Shown here: in pieces, positions 5,208 through 6,561 of the stretch
How positions within the stretch are numbered: position 1 is the stretch's first letter
Layout: every line of letters starts with the position of its first letter
DNA from: an uncultured Eubacteriales bacterium
Lineage (GTDB): Bacteria; Bacillota_A; Clostridia; Christensenellales; Aristaeellaceae
DNA length: 6,561 nucleotides
Assembly: GCA_900321945.1 (NCBI GenBank)
Contig: ONXY01000376.1
Span: 1-6,561, forward strand
Direction: 5' to 3'
Program-made: the position numbers and the translations under genes
The notes under the pieces: generated by a model
What the model saw: the letters and a program-made list of their open reading frames with translations, nothing else
Database searches by the model: none
What the model was told of the DNA's origin: nothing

Positions 5208-6519
5208 CCGGCGCGGCCTCCGTCCGCTCCTCCCGGCCGATACGCAGGTTGAAGGCCGCGGTGAAGCCGGCGGAAAAAACCAGCGCGATTCCCGCCGCCA
5301 GCGTCAGCGCCCGGAGCAGCACGCCCGCCGTCTGGATCTCCGTCATATGCAGCAGGCAGAGCAGACAGAGCAGGTTTTCCGAAACCGTGTCGAAATAATT
5401 GATCCCGGCGCAGCGGTGGTACCGGAAAACGGCGTGCAGATTGCTGACCAGGAACACGGCCCCGTTTATAAGCAGCGCCGCGGACAGCCATCCCGGCGTC
5501 TTCCCCCCCGCGTTCAGCCAGATCAGCGCCGCCGCCTCCGTCGCGATCTCCAGCCCCCGGGAGAGGAAGCAGCTCATCCGGTTGGAGGAGGCGTAGGCGC
5601 TGCCCGCCGCGTTGAAAGCCACCCGCAGCCCCTGGATCACCGCGTAGAACAGCAGGACCATCCGCGGGTTCGGAACCCGCATCAGAACGGTCAGCGGAAT
5701 CAGCAGCAGCGCCCGCAGCAGGTTGCAGAAGAACAGGATCGTCCGGCGGACCGGGATGCTCTTCTGCTTTTCCACGCCCCGGTTTTCCGCCGCCATCTCC
5801 CGGATCCGCCGGTTCAGCGTGTCCGAAACCCGCTCCGTCTCCGCGGCGGCGTCCGGCGCGTCCGGATTGTAGATCTCCGTTTCCCCCATCCGGATCAGAT
5901 GATGCTGCTCGTCGATATAGCAGGGGCAGAAGCGCAGGTTTTTTCCCGTTTTCCGGTAATAGAGCCGTCCCAGGGTGGCGAATCCGGAAAAGAAGGGCGT
6001 CACGGAGGTCAGGGAATATTCCGGAAACCCCGTTTCCGGGAAGATCAGCAGGTTGCGCCCCTCCTCCAGGGTCCGGATGCTCTCCCTCATGGTGGAAATC
6101 AGCGAGGAGGGTTTGTTCCGGTCCACCGGAATCGCCCCGACGCGGCTCAGCACGCCGCTGGCCAGGCCGGCCAGTTTCCCGCACAGCCAGTCCAGCGCCC
6201 TGTCCCCCAGAAAGGGAAACACCTGATGGACGCCCGGTCGGAGGGTCTTCACGGTCTTGTCCCGCTGGATCATCTCCGTGTTGATCCAGATATGGGACGC
6301 CACCGGCACGGACACGACGAAGCTGATGGGGCCGAAAATGTTGTAGTGGTTGGCGATAAAGACCACCGGCTCCCCGCTTTCCCGCAGTTCCCCGGGAATG
6401 CGGACCCGGCAGTGAAAGAAGGGATACAGCAGGCGGTACAGCCATCTCATGCCCCGGTTGTCAAAACCCGGCCGTTTCGTGTACCTCAGCTTCCGCATCG
6501 GAAGCGCGGAGTCGTCCAT
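5185..6519 (-). CDS. PlsC-like acyltransferase with C-terminal membrane region and altered HX4D motif
   Basis: Probably a membrane protein of the lysophospholipid/glycerolipid acyltransferase superfamily, whose members acylate lysolipids or related acceptors. The acyltransferase part spans about 50-245. Motif I is FIANHYNIFGP, where His58 is kept but the Asp expected five residues later is Gly63. Motif II is GAIPVDRNK (128-136, Arg134 kept). Motif III is LLIFPETG (157-164) instead of FPEGTR. A strand with CPCYID (198-203) suits motif IV. Residues 260-425 hold four or more likely membrane helices (about 262-280, 286-302, 345-360, 398-420), which a plain PlsC lacks. Length is 444, against roughly 200-260 for simple PlsC proteins. 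The ATG at 6519 has GGAGGA seven bases upstream, inside the last codons of the preceding gene, suggesting translational coupling. The missing Asp leaves open an altered reaction or loss of activity. Confidence 0.8.
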   Translation of the reverse strand: MDDSALPMRKLRYTKRPGFDNRGMRWLYRLLYPFFHCRVRIPGELRESGEPVVFIANHYNIFGPISFVVSVPVASHIWINTEMIQRDKTVKTLRPGVHQVFPFLGDRALDWLCGKLAGLASGVLSRVGAIPVDRNKPSSLISTMRESIRTLEEGRNLLIFPETGFPEYSLTSVTPFFSGFATLGRLYYRKTGKNLRFCPCYIDEQHHLIRMGETEIYNPDAPDAAAETERVSDTLNRRIREMAAENRGVEKQKSIPVRRTILFFCNLLRALLLIPLTVLMRVPNPRMVLLFYAVIQGLRVAFNAAGSAYASSNRMSCFLSRGLEIATEAAALIWLNAGGKTPGWLSAALLINGAVFLVSNLHAVFRYHRCAGINYFDTVSENLLCLLCLLHMTEIQTAGVLLRALTLAAGIALVFSAGFTAAFNLRIGREERTEAAPVANGTPE

Positions 6520-6522
6520 CTG

Positions 6523-6561
6523 TCATTCCTCCGTAACCGGCAGGTTTCTGAAATCGACGTA
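6523..6561 (-). CDS. C-terminal end of an unidentified upstream gene (window edge)
   Basis: An open frame entering at the right edge encodes YVDFRNLPVTEE and stops with TGA at 6525-6523, three bases before the acyltransferase ATG. The ribosome binding site of that next gene lies within its last codons, the arrangement expected of co-transcribed neighbours. Twelve residues are too few to name the product, and the frame itself is only inferred from this tight spacing. Confidence 0.45.
   Translation of the reverse strand, partial: YVDFRNLPVTEE

Noticed and set aside
5180..6445. Minus-strand frame of 421 codons overlapping the acyltransferase-like gene
   Set aside because: It is a Gly/Arg-rich shadow without hydrophobic segments or motifs; the alternative frame has acyltransferase motifs and a ribosome binding site.

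Overview
This is a compact, GC-rich bacterial stretch in which every supportable gene lies on the minus strand, so it is transcribed from right to left. The dense packing, strong AAGGAGG-type ribosome binding sites and frequent GCG, CCG and CGG codons fit a high-GC member of the Bacillota. A DUF3783-like protein, a family I associate mainly with Clostridia, points the same way. A gut or rumen clostridium is a reasonable guess, but this is inference; no rRNA or marker gene is present.

Reading in transcription order: (1) the last 12 codons of an unidentified gene enter at the right edge (6561-6523). (2) Three bases later begins a 444-residue PlsC-like acyltransferase with a C-terminal multi-pass membrane part (6519-5185); its HX4D motif has Gly in place of Asp. 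(3) A good promoter (TTGCAA, 17 bp, TATAAT) sits at the end of that gene and probably starts a new unit. (4) That unit holds a DUF21/CBS/CorC_HlyC membrane protein (5115-3826), a membrane-anchored double zinc-ribbon protein (3772-2639), a 91-residue helical protein of unknown function (2599-2324) and a DUF3783-like protein (2295-1915). (5) Two GC-rich hairpins follow directly (1913-1879 and 1875-1846) and are the only plausible transcription boundary downstream. (6) Then come a secreted NlpC/P60-type cysteine peptidase (1766-444) and, 18 bases on, a GNAT acetyltransferase cut off by the left edge (425-1).

The genes do not form a recognisable pathway. Several concern the envelope: a membrane acyltransferase, a divalent-cation transporter-type protein, a zinc-ribbon membrane protein and a secreted cell-wall hydrolase-type enzyme. 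I saw no mobile element, CRISPR array, tRNA or rRNA, and no clear sign of a wholly new system. The most interesting points are the altered acyltransferase motif with its membrane extension, the zinc-ribbon protein with a His/Tyr-rich repeated segment, and the tandem hairpins.
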